Of a stretch of 64,000 nucleotides of DNA, positions 36,101 through 45,776 are shown one piece after another. Position numbers and translations under genes: made by a program. How positions within the stretch are numbered: position 1 is the stretch's first letter; each line of letters starts with the position of its first letter. The DNA comes from Globodera rostochiensis (Eukaryota > Nematoda > Chromadorea > Rhabditida > Heteroderidae). Location: NCBI GenBank assembly GCA_018350325.1, contig JAEVLN010000034.1, positions 62,001 through 126,000 on the forward strand, in the 5' to 3' direction. Below the pieces are notes generated by a model, which was not told where the DNA came from, made no database searches, and saw nothing but the letters and a program-made list of their open reading frames with translations.

Positions 36101-38784
36101 GATGGATGCAAGTTTAGCATTCCTACCCCTCCCCCAGCTGGGAATAGTGTTGCTCCCCGAGCCCCCGTCATTTTTTGTCCCCGAACCCCCGACACTTCCC
36201 CGCCCCCTCGAAGGGTCGGGGAGCAACCCAGCCTGGGGGACACTTTGTTCCTTGCATAAAGTAAGATATATTTATTCAAGTAAATTGTGTTGTGTATTAA
36301 AAATTGGTAAAATTGAAAGTAGATAATTTTTTCAAAATTTTACAATTTTTAGTTCAAATTTATTTTTGTTTGAATTATTTGATAACCTCAGAGGCCATGG
36401 ACAATTGTGTTCGGTGATGGCGATGAATTCGGAAACTCGGCACAGTTTGGCCAACCGATTGAGTCGAAGCAGCGAAATGTTTGGCCATCGAAGGAGGCCA
36501 AAATCGGTGGGCAAAATGGCCAAAAAATCGGGCACAAATGACAGACAAAAAAAAAACAGATTAACAAAGAAATTAATTCTTTTTTTTCAAAATTTTGGCT
36601 GCAAAACTCTTAACAAATTGAGTCAATAATTCAAATTTTTTCGGCGGCGCCTATCGGACCAGAAAAATGATTAAAAACACACATTTTATGCGAAAAAAAT
36701 AAATAAAAATTAAGAATTTGTAAATCAAAAGGTCCCCCCCCCCACCCCCTATGGTTTGCCAAAAACCGAAAGCGCTTTTCGGTTAACCGGGTGTCGGCCA
36801 AAACTCGAAACCGGGGGTCGCAAAACCGGCCTAACCAAAAACCCGGTACACCCGGCTTAAACCCGACCGTTACCTACCCTATTTTTAATAAAAAATATTT
36901 TTATAAATTTAGTATTTGTCTCAAATCATAATGGTGGTGCACTGTTTCCATTGAAAAAATGATTGTTCCTTTTCTAAGCGATCAGATCAGTTCAATTTAG
37001 AGCTCTTGGGCGGTTTACAGCATTAAGAGAAAGCGGGCTTTAAAAATGCCTTTTTCTGACCCAAAGTTTTGGGTCCTAATTATGTGTATAAATTTAAATT
37101 ATTTTATTTTGAAACCTGAAAATGTAACGCCTCAGGGTTAATTGAGCATTTCGAATCAAAATTCCCTCAATAAAATACGCTAAAAAGGATTAATTTTTAT
37201 TTTAAAAAATGCTTTTGCACACGACACCTTTGCGTGTCTGCACAACCATGTCAGCCAAGTTCACCAAATCCGTTGCAAAATTCAGCAGAATCCATGGCCT
37301 GAAAAATGTTTAATTTAATACAAAATAATTGCCCGATTTGGTATAAATAATTTTGTATTAATTATTGTTTTAATAGTACGGTAAAAACTAGTGATCGGCC
37401 AGAAGGGTCGGTCGGTAAAGTACCGAAAAAGTACCGGTACCGAAAAGTACCGAAAAAAATTGTCGGTACTTTTTCGGTTTTCGGTACCATTAGGTATTTT
37501 GGAAATCTTGGTTTATTAATATTATAATTGAGTATTGGGAGATTGCGGTTCAAGAAAATTAGAATTTCGACCTGTTCCTGTTGTGTGGCAGGATTTTAAT
37601 AGTTTTTGGATCAGTTTGAATGGGGCTCGGCAGTGCCGCCGAGAAAATTTTGAATTTTTGATGGAATTTGTTAAGAAAAAATGGCCCAAAAAATGTATCG
37701 CGGAATCAAAAAAAATGCTTAAAAAAATTTAAAAATCAAATAAAATTTCATCGGACACTTTGAAATGCAGATTCCGAGTCTTGCCTCGAGACTTTTTCTT
37801 AATTTTATATAGAAAATGAAACTTTTAGCCGTTTTATTAGGGTTTTTTGTAGGTGATCGGCGATGCCGATACGCGTCGCCGAGAGGAAAAAATGGAAAAT
37901 TCTTACGATTTATTAAGAAATCTTGTCCAATTCAATTTTAAAAATCTTAAATAATATTTAAAGAAACAATATTGTTTTTCTCTGCCATGAAGTTAATTAA
38001 TAGACACAAAAAACTATATACACAGTCGGGGTTTGAACCACAAGCATCACTTACCAGGGCATTCAATAAAAAGAATAAAAAGAAACTTTGACTTCAGGAC
38101 TCGAACCTCAGACAATAAGGCCTTTCGGTTCACAGTTTAACCACGAAGGCACGTGATATTATGCATAAGGTTGAAAAATTCAAATATTTATTACCAATTT
38201 TTCCATTCGGTACTTTTTTCGGTACTCAAATTTTGTTCGGTCGGTACTTTTCGGTAAAGTACCGAAAAAGCGTCGGTACTTTCCCGTACCGACCGAACAC
38301 TAGTAAAAACCGCGGTGAATGATCCCGAACCCCGACAATTTTGGACAATTTCCTGACCCCCGAAAGTTCCACGCTCCGACAACCCCCCGACCCCGTGACC
38401 GGCTGACCCAAACCCCGATCCCCAACTTTTAAACCCAAGAAACACCCGACTTTTCTGCCTCCCGAACGTCAGGGTGCTGACGACCTAATTTTAAGCTTCA
38501 AACGGTAAATGACACCGTCAAAAGCATTGGACAATCACCTTTTCCAATCCTAGTAATAAATCTCGAACGATAAAAGCAAGTTTTTATTTTAAAAACGAGT
38601 TTCAGTTATAAAAGTTTCATAAAAAAACAATTAAATAATAAAATAAAAATTCGCAAAATTTCCACCAATAAAACGCAGCATTGAATTCTGCAAAAACAAG
38701 CATTGAAATTGTCAACGCATTGTACAGAAAGGCGATGGTCACCAGCAAAGTCCAGCAATGGTAAGAAACGCCGCGGGGGTTCAT
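12115..38784 (-). CDS. Cyclic-nucleotide-gated cation channel family protein (about 17 exons, ~604 aa)
   Basis: Exons in order: 38675-38784, 37228-37298, 37116-37179, 36387-36578, 35403-35562, 34813-34943, 34665-34755, 34273-34371, 34137-34210, 33993-34086, 33343-33423, 32600-32707, 13976-14082, 13801-13867, 13442-13544, 12508-12662, 12115-12222. Phases agree throughout and sum to 605 codons. They encode S1 (YHCWTLLVTIAFLYNALTI), S2, S3 with ILPTDFGLL, S4 (RLNRLAKLCR), S5 (LLFHWNACLY), a pore ending TLVTLGEQ, S6 (VDTLIGLLVFAAIIG), the C-linker (DRVIKWMEYQW, ALPPRLARELA), a nucleotide-binding domain (FGPGDIVCRRGEIAK, EMFVVKHG) and a coiled C-terminus like the CNGA leucine zipper. CNG channels are membrane cation channels used in nematode sensory neurons. 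The turret exon (34813-34943) is unusually long. The exon at 13801-13867 lacks a clear AG acceptor, and the exon at 34813 appears to use a GC donor. The 5' end is uncertain: I place the ATG at 38784, and an upstream exon may be missing. Confidence 0.85.
12836..13069. mobile_element. MITE-like inverted-repeat element in a CNG intron
   Basis: The ends are complementary: the left reads GGGCCCTTTACCAAATAT and the right ATTTGGTATAGGGCCC. The interior is rich in CTTTTAAC/GTTAAAAG words. No clean target duplication is seen. A partial relative lies at about 40280-40350, in the last intron of PUF gene A. Confidence 0.45.
15229..32170 (+). CDS. Ly6/uPAR three-finger-fold protein, secreted or GPI-anchored (4 exons, 139 aa)
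   Basis: Exons: 15229-15318, 17462-17549, 30392-30514, 32052-32170; phases 0, 1, 1 agree and the sum is 140 codons. Exon 1 encodes a signal peptide (MNKLFLQILFVQL) leading into RCYEC, the classic start of a Ly6 domain. Exon 2 carries three more cysteines (TTCGYGFFGCVKT). Exon 3 carries MLRGC and DAC. Exons 3 and 4 join inside a cysteine codon to give ITCYCYSDYCNGT, the hallmark CxCxxDxCN ending. Ten cysteines in all match the Ly6/uPAR pattern. The C-terminal hydrophobic tail (ALTISTATALICAALGATIW) fits a GPI signal or membrane anchor. Family members act at the cell surface, often as modulators of receptors; the partner here is unknown. The whole gene lies inside an intron of the CNG channel gene on the opposite strand. 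Intron 1 holds a GGGATCCC repeat array and a MULE-like element, and intron 2 a 12.7-kb satellite. Confidence 0.85.
15365..16500. repeat. GGGATCCC-type tandem repeat array in Ly6 intron 1
   Basis: Units of about 145-170 bp repeat around the words CCCGGCCGAGCCAAATTTGAG and CGGGATCCCGATTCGGG. Two stretches 492 bp apart (for example 15500-15721 and 15992-16213) are identical, so there is a higher-order period of about 492 bp made of three basic units. ORFs read in these repeats on both strands are by-products. Confidence 0.75.
16593..17369. mobile_element. MULE-like element with short-tandem-repeat TIRs (777 bp)
   Basis: It is flanked by the 9-bp duplication TTTAGCCGG at 16584-16592 and 17370-17378. 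Its TIRs of about 240 bp consist of 12-17-bp units around CGTTTTGTTCCC (left) and GGGAACAAAACG (right), followed by a conserved inner segment (ACATGTTTTACATAAAAAAC, then the complement of GTGACGGTTTCAGATTTGTT). The number of tandem units differs between left and right. It sits in intron 1 of the Ly6 gene. A relative with different units lies at 47380-48117. Confidence 0.75.
17029..17205 (-). CDS. Short ORF inside the MULE-like element, possibly a captured gene fragment
   Basis: An open frame reads FARFVMGEEPPKKAEKF and continues RRADAQILRLVERYDPLNIV to a stop just past MDPEAEA; the part called here starts upstream of an internal Met. It extends left to the stop at 16996. It has balanced, non-repetitive codon use, unlike its AT-rich surroundings, and is bracketed exactly by the element's TIRs. 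I do not recognise the protein. MULEs are known to pick up host gene fragments, which would explain a coding-looking insert in an element with no transposase. It could equally be a very short accessory ORF. Confidence 0.4.
17575..30290 (+). repeat. 166-bp satellite array, about 75 copies, in Ly6 intron 2
   Basis: A 166-bp unit (165 where one T is lost in CCAATTTATGG) repeats head to tail. Each unit contains a hairpin-capable block ATCGATTTTTTCAAATCGAT, then CTATCCATTTTTTAATATG, GGGAGGGGGAGTAATTCTGAGA and CAGGGAAC. Units between about 20.0 and 27.8 kb are nearly identical. Those at both edges are diverged: the left edge mixes in a variant with TCTCCAAAAAACTGCCC, some units lack TTTC in the hairpin loop, and GATCATTTTAAGCC replaces GATCAGTTTGAGCC. 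A homogenised centre with worn edges is the expected result of unequal exchange. Overlapping 95-codon ORFs arise because 166 is not a multiple of three. Confidence 0.95.
30901..31561. mobile_element. hAT-like MITE in Ly6 intron 3
   Basis: It starts CAGGGATGGGCGGAAT and ends ATTTCCGCCCATCCCTG. The flanking 8-mers CTGTCTAA (30893-30900) and CTGCCTAA (31562-31569) match at seven of eight positions, suggesting an older insertion. TTTTCCGTT words cluster near both ends. A tRNA-like segment lies in the middle (31040-31112). A related but end-truncated copy begins at 32848. Confidence 0.65.
31040..31112 (+). repeat. tRNA-like segment (SINE head or tRNA relic)
   Basis: An A-box-like TGGTGTAATGGTGAGTGG and a B-box-like GGTTCAGATCC are spaced as in a tRNA gene, ending CCCCGACTGTGTC. 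The acceptor stem does not pair convincingly, so this is not a functional tRNA call. It lies inside a hAT-like MITE. Confidence 0.4.
31677..31777. mobile_element. Very short hAT-like MITE (101 bp)
   Basis: Ends TAGGGTTGGTCCCCGAC and GGGGACGAACCCTA, with the perfect 8-bp duplication CCCAAAAC at 31669-31676 and 31778-31785. It is built of GTCGGGG/CCCCGAC words. Similar GGGGTCGG motifs recur at 36130-36240, 45510-45570 and 56883-56985. Confidence 0.65.
32848..33300. mobile_element. Truncated relative of the 30901-31561 MITE
   Basis: It begins CAGGGATGGGCGGAATTTCG, like the element at 30901, and contains a similar tRNA-like stretch (TGACGTAATGGTGAATGG) near 33109, but no matching right end is found. 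Internal words are GAATTCCGAGTTCCGAA. It occupies the CNG intron between exons 32600-32707 and 33343-33423. Confidence 0.4.
37389..38302. mobile_element. hAT-like element in a CNG intron (914 bp)
   Basis: It starts TAGTGATCGGCC and ends GACCGAACACTA, flanked by the perfect 8-bp duplication GTAAAAAC (37381-37388, 38303-38310). Subterminal GGTACCGAAAAAGTACCG words cluster at both ends. It carries a tRNA-like insert at 38091-38153 and separates the S1 and S2 exons of the channel. Confidence 0.75.
38091..38153 (-). repeat. tRNA-like segment inside the hAT-like element
   Basis: The minus strand has the B box GGTTCGAGTCC and an A-box-like GTGGTTAAACTG at tRNA spacing. It is probably the head of a tRNA-derived SINE. 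No full cloverleaf is supported. Confidence 0.35.
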
Positions 38785-38882
38785 CGCCCAAATTTTTTTG
38801 AAAATTCATAAAAATTGCATTATTACAAACAAAAAACACTAATCTTTAAGAAAGCATTTTGTCAAATTTCATATACTTCCAG

Positions 38883-39025
38883 AGATTTATAAGCGAAAGT
38901 GCCATTGCTCGCTCCCGTGCCAAAAATCCATTAAGTGCGCCTTCCGGCTACGGTGGTAATGCCCTCCGGTTATCCCTAATGGGACAAGCGCCTAAAATGG
39001 AAGGAAACCACTCGTTAGAAGATGG
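38883..39025 (+). CDS. Possible orphan exon, function unknown
   Basis: An open frame begins after a good acceptor (ACTTCCAG) and ends at GATG|GTATTA, a plausible donor. It reads SESAIARSRAKNPLSAPSGY followed by GGNALRLSLMGQAPKMEGN. Codon use is balanced compared with its surroundings. No partner exon is found: upstream lies the divergent CNG start and downstream the 33-bp minisatellite, so it may be a gene relic. I do not recognise the family. Confidence 0.3.
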
Positions 39026-39074
39026 TATTAAAAATATTCAAAAAGCTTAAAGTTACGAAAAAATTTATAAAATT

Positions 39075-39679
39075 GAAATAGCTAAATTAATTTAACCCAT
39101 TTAATTTGAAATAGCTAAATTAATTTAACCCATTTAATTTGAAATAGCTAAATTAATTTAACCCATTTAATTTGAAATAGCTAAATTAATTTAACCCATT
39201 TAATTTGAAATAGCTAAATTAATTTAACCCATTTAATTTGAAATAGCTAAATTAATTTAACCCATTTAATTTGAAATAGCTAAATTAATTTAACCCATTT
39301 AATTTGAAATAGCTAAATTAATTTAACCCATTTAATTTGAAATAGCTAAATTAATTTAACCCATTTAATTTGAAATAGCTAAATTAATTTAACCCATTTA
39401 ATTTGAAATAGCTAAATTAATTTAACCCATTTATTTGAAATAGCTAAATTAATTTAACCCATTTAATTTAAAATAGCTAAATTTATTTATCCCATTTAAT
39501 TTAAAATAGCTAAATTAATTTATCCCATTTAATTTGAAATAGATAAATTAATTTAACCCATGTAATTTGAAATAGATAAATTAATTTAACCCATTTAATT
39601 TAAAATATCTAAATTAATTTAAACCATAATTTAACCCATTTAATTTGAAATAGCTAAATTAATTTAACCCATTTAATTT
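39075..39679 (+). repeat. 33-bp minisatellite, about 18 copies
   Basis: The unit GAAATAGCTAAATTAATTTA followed by ACCCATTTAATTT is repeated head to tail. The first eleven or so copies are nearly perfect; the last third has substitutions (GATAAATT, TATCCC) and one unit broken near 39625. It lies between the CNG gene and PUF gene A. Confidence 0.9.
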
Positions 39680-39968
39680 GTTCCGTTTTGCCTCTGGGCC
39701 ATATGATCCATATTTACCGATTTATCATATCTTGGAACCAAACCGAAATTTATCGGCTACCCGAACCAGAACCGAACCGAAAAAATCCCGGTTCTAGGTT
39801 CGGAACCGACAACCCTAAACACCACCCACTGAGAAACATGAATTTAAATTTAAATTATGATACGAGTACATATTTTTCAGAAACTTTTCACGCTGCAATT
39901 TAATTACGAGCAAAAAATAAAAAATAAATAATTAATTCAATCGATCATCAAAGGGACGTCATTATCCG

Positions 39969-42900
39969 TTATTCGGCTTCTTCCTTTTGTCGGCGACTGC
40001 GCCGCCCGCCCTTTTCCTTAAGCGATCTAAAACTCAAAAAAACATTCAAATCATCAACAGATCAACGCAAAAAAATGCAAGGGCTAACAGAAATAATATG
40101 GTTAAAAATTTTATAAAATAATGATCAGAAAGTCTCTATTTGAGCTTGCCTTAAAAACTTCACAATTTTTGTATTAAGCCAATCTTGAGTTATAAAAATT
40201 TAAATGGATTTAGGTCCCTTTATTCTTTGGAGCAATTTATTAATAATGATGAAGTTCAAAGTAATTTTTAAAAGTAAGGTTGCAATTTTAACTTTTTAAA
40301 GTTAAAGTGAAAATCTTCAAAGTTAAAAGTCAGATTTGGTATAAGGCGCAGGAGCATACCAGTCCAGGGCTGTCTGTGCATCGATCCTATCGTAAAATAT
40401 CGTAATTTTTGAGCCTCATCGTATCTTTTTGACAAAAAGTGCCCACACCGAAAATATAGGCACTTCGGCGTATTATAAAAATCGTTATCGACGAAGAAAT
40501 TCAAAAAGCGCAGAAAAGCTAACACAAAACTCACTGTTGTCTCTTTAGCAGTGCCGGAATGTGTTCTTCGATGGCGAACACCATTTTGTCACGATGCGCA
40601 GAGTCCGCGCCGTCCACCATTTTCAGCACGACGTCGGCGGCGAACTGTTGCTTCATCATTTGCAACAAAGGCGTCTTTCCAGTGCCGTCGCTGAACAGAA
40701 AACAGCACAAATTCAGTTTTTGGGGTTCTCGGAAAAAACTCACTCCGCACAAACTTGATCGATCAACGCATTTTTCTGTTTCGTCGTCCCAAAAGACAAA
40801 CACTTTTCGATTATGCTGCAAATGCTTTTGTAATGCGTCTTCAGAATGTCCCCCTGCAAACTGCGCACAATGCGCTCCCGGTCTTCGGGCAGTCCATGTT
40901 CAATCACATGTTGGATCACAAAGCAGCCATATTTATCCATGATCAAAGTGGGCACAATGTCACGCAGTTGTTCCAACACGGGACGCTTTTGCTGCTCCGT
41001 GCAGTGTTCAAGCAGACGTCGGACCACCCGATAACCGCACTCATGGACGGACAGGGAGGTGACCTTTTAAGGGAAAGAAGTTTTCACGAATTTTGCGTGG
41101 TTTTTCTTTGCAAAAACGGAGGTTCAAATATTTACCTAATTTTAGAAGGCAATATTTTAGAATTTATATTGGAACAATGGACTTCTGTGAGCTTATTTAA
41201 TTGATGAGAATATCAAAAATTAATTTTCTTAACAAAAAACGATGTGAAGGCGTAAAACATCGCCCCTTAACCATGATCCACGACCCACATTCTCGTGCAG
41301 ACTGCGCACAATGCGCTCCCGGTCTTCGGGCAGTCCATGTGCAATCACATGTTCGATCACGTAGCAGCCATACTGATCCGTGACTAAAGTGGGCACATTC
41401 TCGTGCAGACAGCGCACAATGCGCTCCCGGTCTTCGGGACGTCCATGTTCAATCACATGTTCGATCACGTAGCTGCCATACTGATCCGTGACTAAAGTGG
41501 GCACATTCTCGTGCAGACGATGCACAATGCGCTCCCGGTCCTCGGGACGTCCATACTCAATCACATGTTGGATCACGTGGCAGCCATATTTATCCATGAT
41601 CAAAGTGGGCACAATGTCACGCAGTTGTTCCAACACGGGACGCTTTTGCTGCTCCGTGCAGTGTTCAAGCACACATTCAATTACCCGACTACCGAATTTA
41701 TGGAGGGACAAGGGAAGCACTTGTGCCAATAGCTCATTGATTATCTAAATATAACATTTAATTCAGTCAAAAATAAATAAATAAAATTAAATGATTTTGC
41801 CTCAATTTGTGACGCTTTGTCCACCGATTCCAACGCCTTTTCGATCACGTGAGAGCCGTACACTTGCTGGGACAATGTCAACACGTGGCCACGCAATGCG
41901 TCCACAAGTTGAGCCTTCTCCGTCGGATTGGCACGCCCCAACTTTTGCTGGATGAACCTGGCGAAATGTTAATGTAAATTTTAATTAAGTCAACAATAGC
42001 TTTTTTTGTTTGTGATAAAATGGTACAATTTGATTAAAAAGCCATGCCATTTGTTTTGTGCAATCGCTTAGTGTTGCTGGGCTGTTCAAATTAGAGACAG
42101 GAAACTTGGACCCAAACAATATTTGGTCAATAGTATTGGTCATTTTTTGGTATTGGTATTTTTTAGTCTGGCTCAACCCAATATTTGTACAATACCAAAA
42201 AATTTTAGAAAACATAATAAAATGCCCAAATTTCCGATTTTGTAATTAAATTTTATTCAACGCTTTTTCTGACCAGTGTCACGTCAACCACAAACCGTCC
42301 CCACCCCACACATCAAGGGCGTAGCCAGGGGGGGGGGGGGCCGTGGGGCCCGGGCCACCCCCCCCCCGAAATTTTTTTTGAGAGAAAAAAAACCAAAGGG
42401 GGGACCCTTTTGTTTTTCAAAATTTTGTAATTTTTGGACCAAACTACACCCCTAAGAATCGACTTTTTGGATCGGGCCCGCCCCCGAAAAAAATTCCTGG
42501 CTACGCCCTTGCCACACATACCAGCTACAACATCTCCCCCCCCCCCCCCCAGGGTCTATCGGCAAAGCCCCAAAAACTTGGAAAATTTCAAACGGTAGTT
42601 TTTTGAAGCTTTTTTTTCTTTTTAAGAATGAAAAATGTCCGGCGGTGCCGACAGGCTCCGTTGTAGAAATTTTTAAAAAATTGGCTATTTTTGTTGAGAA
42701 ATTTTTGTAGCAAAAATTCAGAAAAGTGTGATGAATTTTTTGCAAAATTCCTTTTTTGCCTTATTTCCTCAAAAAACAGGTTTCTTAAATTAATAAGTTA
42801 TTCCAGTTATTTAAAATCAAAAACATCCCATTTTAAATTAAAAATATTTAAAAATATATTAAGGAGGGGAAGCGCATGTGTGCAACGAAAAAAAAAACAA

Positions 42901-44545
42901 ATAACTGCTTGCACTCAAGCGATCTCGAACCCAACATATAAGATAAGAGCAACGAAAAGACAAAGCACTAAGACATTAACCAATTGAGAAGATTCTTGTA
43001 AAAATGATTGAAAAATCATTCGATAATGCCATTTTTAAGGTGTAAATACAACTGGAAGATACCCAAGTTTTGTACAAAAAAGGGCTTGGACCAAACAATA
43101 TTTGGTCAATAGTGCTGGTCCAATTTTTGTACAAAACAACCCAAAAATTTTTTGGGATTGGGTTTTGGTCCGGACTCTAGTTCAAATCGTTCACCCCCAG
43201 CAATTCTCACCTTGAACCGAGCGGGTCCTGCGCAAACGCCACGGCGTCTTTGCCCAAATCGGCGAGTTGAAGATTGGCTGTACGTTTGTTACGGTACGCG
43301 TCCAACAGCTCGGAGCTGTGGCTTGGCCGGTCTGAAATTGCAAAAAACTCCAGAGATAAAATTTGGAATATTTTCTCTGTGAAAATAATTTTTTTGGGGG
43401 CTCAAATGTCCAAAATTTACTGGACGAAGACGACGAGGACGGCATGCGAGCGCCGCATGAAAGAACGGCTGCCGGGCACACATTTTTGGCGCATTGATGC
43501 AAAAACGTCACACGAACAGTTTGAATTTGTTGAACCTAAACAAAATTTTGAATTTCGAAAAGGGAGGATTCTATTCATTTCAATCCGATTTCGGTGGGGG
43601 GGGGGGGGTGGGGGGGGGGGGGGGGGGGGGGGGTCAATTTTTAGGGTTCTCCTAAACCAAAGCTAGTCTAAGCTTAAGCCTAAGCTTCTCTTAGGTCTAG
43701 CCTAGGCTTAGCCTAAGACGTGGAGCGGATTGGTTTGGAAGTCGTTTTCGTGACAATTTCTCGAACAATACGAACCAAAATGTGGCTTTCAAAAAATCAA
43801 ATTTGGCCTCAAAATCATTCAAAAAACACGTTACTACAAAAACAACAAATGATCTCGATCGAATTCATGATTCGGAGGTCAAAATTGAAATTTTTGAAAA
43901 AATTTGAATTTTTCAAAAAAAATGTTCGAATTCGGTCGGATCCGAGGTTTGAAATTGATCAAATGGGCTCAGATTCAGATTCTATGTCCCCCCAAAACCC
44001 AGAAAACACCTTTTCCCATTTTTTAAAATTTTCTAATTTTTTTAAAATATGGGGTACACAACTTTAACTATTACCGGATTCGGGTTTGGCCCCGGGAGAC
44101 ATTATGAAAAAAGCGTAAAAACTTTTCCACATTTTGTGTTTCGTTTTCGAGAAATTGGCAGGACAAAACGAAAAAAAAATTTATTTGTCCAAATGGGAAA
44201 GTTACGTTTCGTTCCCTCCCTTAAAAATGTCATTAACATCCTCAAATCCCAAGGTTTTGATTTTTCCAATTTTTTTTCTTCCTTTTTTATTTTATTTAAC
44301 AAATGATTTTTGGGGTTTTGAATGTTGAAAATTCAACAAATTATAAGTGTTACCACATAAAGCATGTTCAAACAGTAAAAAATAGCGTTTTTGATAGTCC
44401 AAATTTATCTGACATCATTCGTTTTAGTCAAAAAGTTTGGGAACAAAACAATACCAACTCGTCCAAATAACAAAAAAAAACATTTGCAAACCTTGCAAAT
44501 GATGTGCTGGCCGTACAGAAAATTGCGAATGAATCGATTGATCAT
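39969..44545 (-). CDS. Pumilio/PUF RNA-binding protein, gene A (8 exons, 478 aa, ~10 repeats)
   Basis: Exons: 44492-44545, 43421-43535, 43211-43331, 41801-41957, 41289-41744, 40744-41063, 40535-40690, 39969-40026; lengths 54, 115, 121, 157, 456, 320, 156, 58 sum to 479 codons in phase. The start is MINRFIRNFLYGQHIICK. A serine run leads into LLDAYRNKRTANLQLADLG, matching the opening of the Pumilio homology domain. Repeats follow with cores GSRFIQ, GSHVIE, GSRVIE, GCHVIQ, GSYVIE, GCYVIE, GYRVVR and GCFVIQ, then two degenerate C-terminal repeats (ALIDQVCA; AADVVLKMVDG). PUF proteins bind 3' UTRs and repress or destabilise mRNAs. Canonical proteins have eight repeats; here 36-residue modules in exon 5 are near-identical in-frame duplicates. 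The exon 4 donor is GC, not GT. The tail is basic (RRSRRQKEEAE). Confidence 0.9.
42314..42511. mobile_element. hAT-like MITE in PUF-A intron 3 (198 bp)
   Basis: Ends CAAGGGCGTAGCCAGG and CCTGGCTACGCCCTTG are exact complements over 16 bp, with the 8-bp duplication CCACACAT (42306-42313, 42512-42519). The interior is G- and C-tract rich. Confidence 0.8.
43597..43633 (+). repeat. Poly-G tract
   Basis: A run of G interrupted by two Ts lies in intron 1 of PUF gene A. Tracts this long are potential G-quadruplexes and prone to assembly length error. Confidence 0.7.
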
Positions 44546-44734
44546 TTTGAGCGATTGCGTTAATTTCTAAATGCTAAAAAAGAGCAACTAAAAAATTTGA
44601 ATAAATGAAACAAATTGGGCAACTTAAACATTTTAATTAAAGAGACAATGAATTAAACATTTGTTCTACCAAATTGCAAAAAAAAAAAATCAACAAATTT
44701 CTACATAAAACCAAATTGGGTAATTTACAATAAA

Positions 44735-44740
44735 TTTATT
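44735..44740 (-). terminator. Polyadenylation signal of the URM1 gene
   Basis: AATAAA on the minus strand, about 20 bases after the URM1 stop codon. It lies about 190 bases before the PUF-A start, so the two genes are closely packed on one strand. Confidence 0.45.
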
Positions 44741-44758
44741 GCAAAATGTTCGTTCTGT

Positions 44759-45296
44759 TTATCCGCCATGTAATGTGGAGATGAACGTCACTGTGTCCCC
44801 GTCCTTGAGCTGTGCGTCCAACTGAAAAATTGAACATAAATTTCATAAATAAAAAACATTTATAATTTTAAATATGAAAATGTGTTCATACCCCGCCCAA
44901 AATTTCCCAATCCGTGTCGTTGACCAGCACCAAAACGCCGGGCCTAACGCTGTCCCGTTGGACGAGCATTTCCGTCCGATCGCTGCCCCTCAGGGGACCG
45001 TCCAAAAGCCATCGCAACAATTGGCGAACAGTCCGAAAATGTGGGCGCGCTTTGGTATAATTATGAAAGTAAAATAGGCCATGGCGAATTTTTGTCAAAA
45101 AATTTCAAAAAATTTTTTCCCATTCTTGAGAAAAAAAAATTGATAAATCTTTTTTTTGACAAAATCCGAGCCCCCGTGGCGGCATAAGCGAATTAAGTAC
45201 CGAAACATTTGAAAATTGGGCTTCCGACTCGCGTTTTCCGCCAAAAAGTGCGTCCAATCCGCCCGCAAATTCCAATTTTATTCGTTGATTTGTCAT
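44759..45296 (-). CDS. urm1: Ubiquitin-related modifier 1 (URM1)
   Basis: URM1 is a ubiquitin-fold sulfur carrier. Activated at its C-terminal diglycine, it supplies sulfur for thiolation of the wobble uridine in tRNAs and can also be conjugated to proteins. Three exons are seen: exon 1 from ATG 45296 (RIKLEFAGGLDALFGGKR), exon 2 at 44892-45049 (TVRQLLRWLLDG, then LVQRDSVRPGVLVLVNDTDW) and exon 3 at 44759-44821, ending DGDTVTFISTLHGG and a stop. The phrase SVRPG.LVL.ND.DWE and the terminal STLHGG are diagnostic. Exon 3 splices in phase 0. The exon 1 donor is uncertain: exon 2 needs phase 1, and the candidates are a GC donor near 45233 or a weak GT near 45160. PUF gene A follows on the same strand 213 bp after the stop, compatible with a nematode operon. 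Confidence 0.9.
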
Positions 45297-45768
45297 TTCA
45301 AATAAAATTGTTGTTTTTTTGTTTTTATATCTTCTGAAATAAAAGACGAAAACGGGACTGAAAGAAGTAGAAAAAACTCAAAATAATTAATCCTAATTGG
45401 GAGTAGGGTTGTCGGTTCCTGGGAATTCTTCGGGTACCCGAACCGGAACCGAGAACCGAACCGAAAAAATTCCGGTCCTACGGTTCGGTTCGGTTCGAAA
45501 ACGGCAACCCTAGTCCCCGACCCTCGACATGGCTAACCCCCACATCCCCGGCTCGCAGGGGGTCGGGGAGCAACCCTATAAGCCTAAGTTAAATTATTTT
45601 CGTAAAAGTCTCGTGTTTTGGGGGGTCAATCTCGAGTCTCGGGATCAAGTGTCGGTAAATTTAGGGCTCGAGCATCACTAGGAAGTGATTGAACACTTTG
45701 TCCAATACATACATCATCAATTAAAATTTCAGACTGAATTTCACTCGGAAGAATTTTGATTTGGAACA
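45297..45768. other. Gene-free stretch with MITE fragments
   Basis: Upstream of URM1. It contains an element-like block at 45405-45512 with ends GTAGGGTTGTCGGTTCC and AACGGCAACCCTAG, adjoining a GGTCGGGG/CCCCGACC block ending near 45575. Neither has a clear target duplication. The block near 45640 (CTCGAGTCTCGGGATC) resembles one at 14150-14210. Confidence 0.4.
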
Positions 45769-45776
45769 GTCTAAGA

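Noticed and set aside
36058..36279. Overlapping ORFs on both strands near 36100
   Set aside because: The region is a GTCGGGGAGC-type MITE-like block (36130-36240) with CCCCGA words; no coding support.
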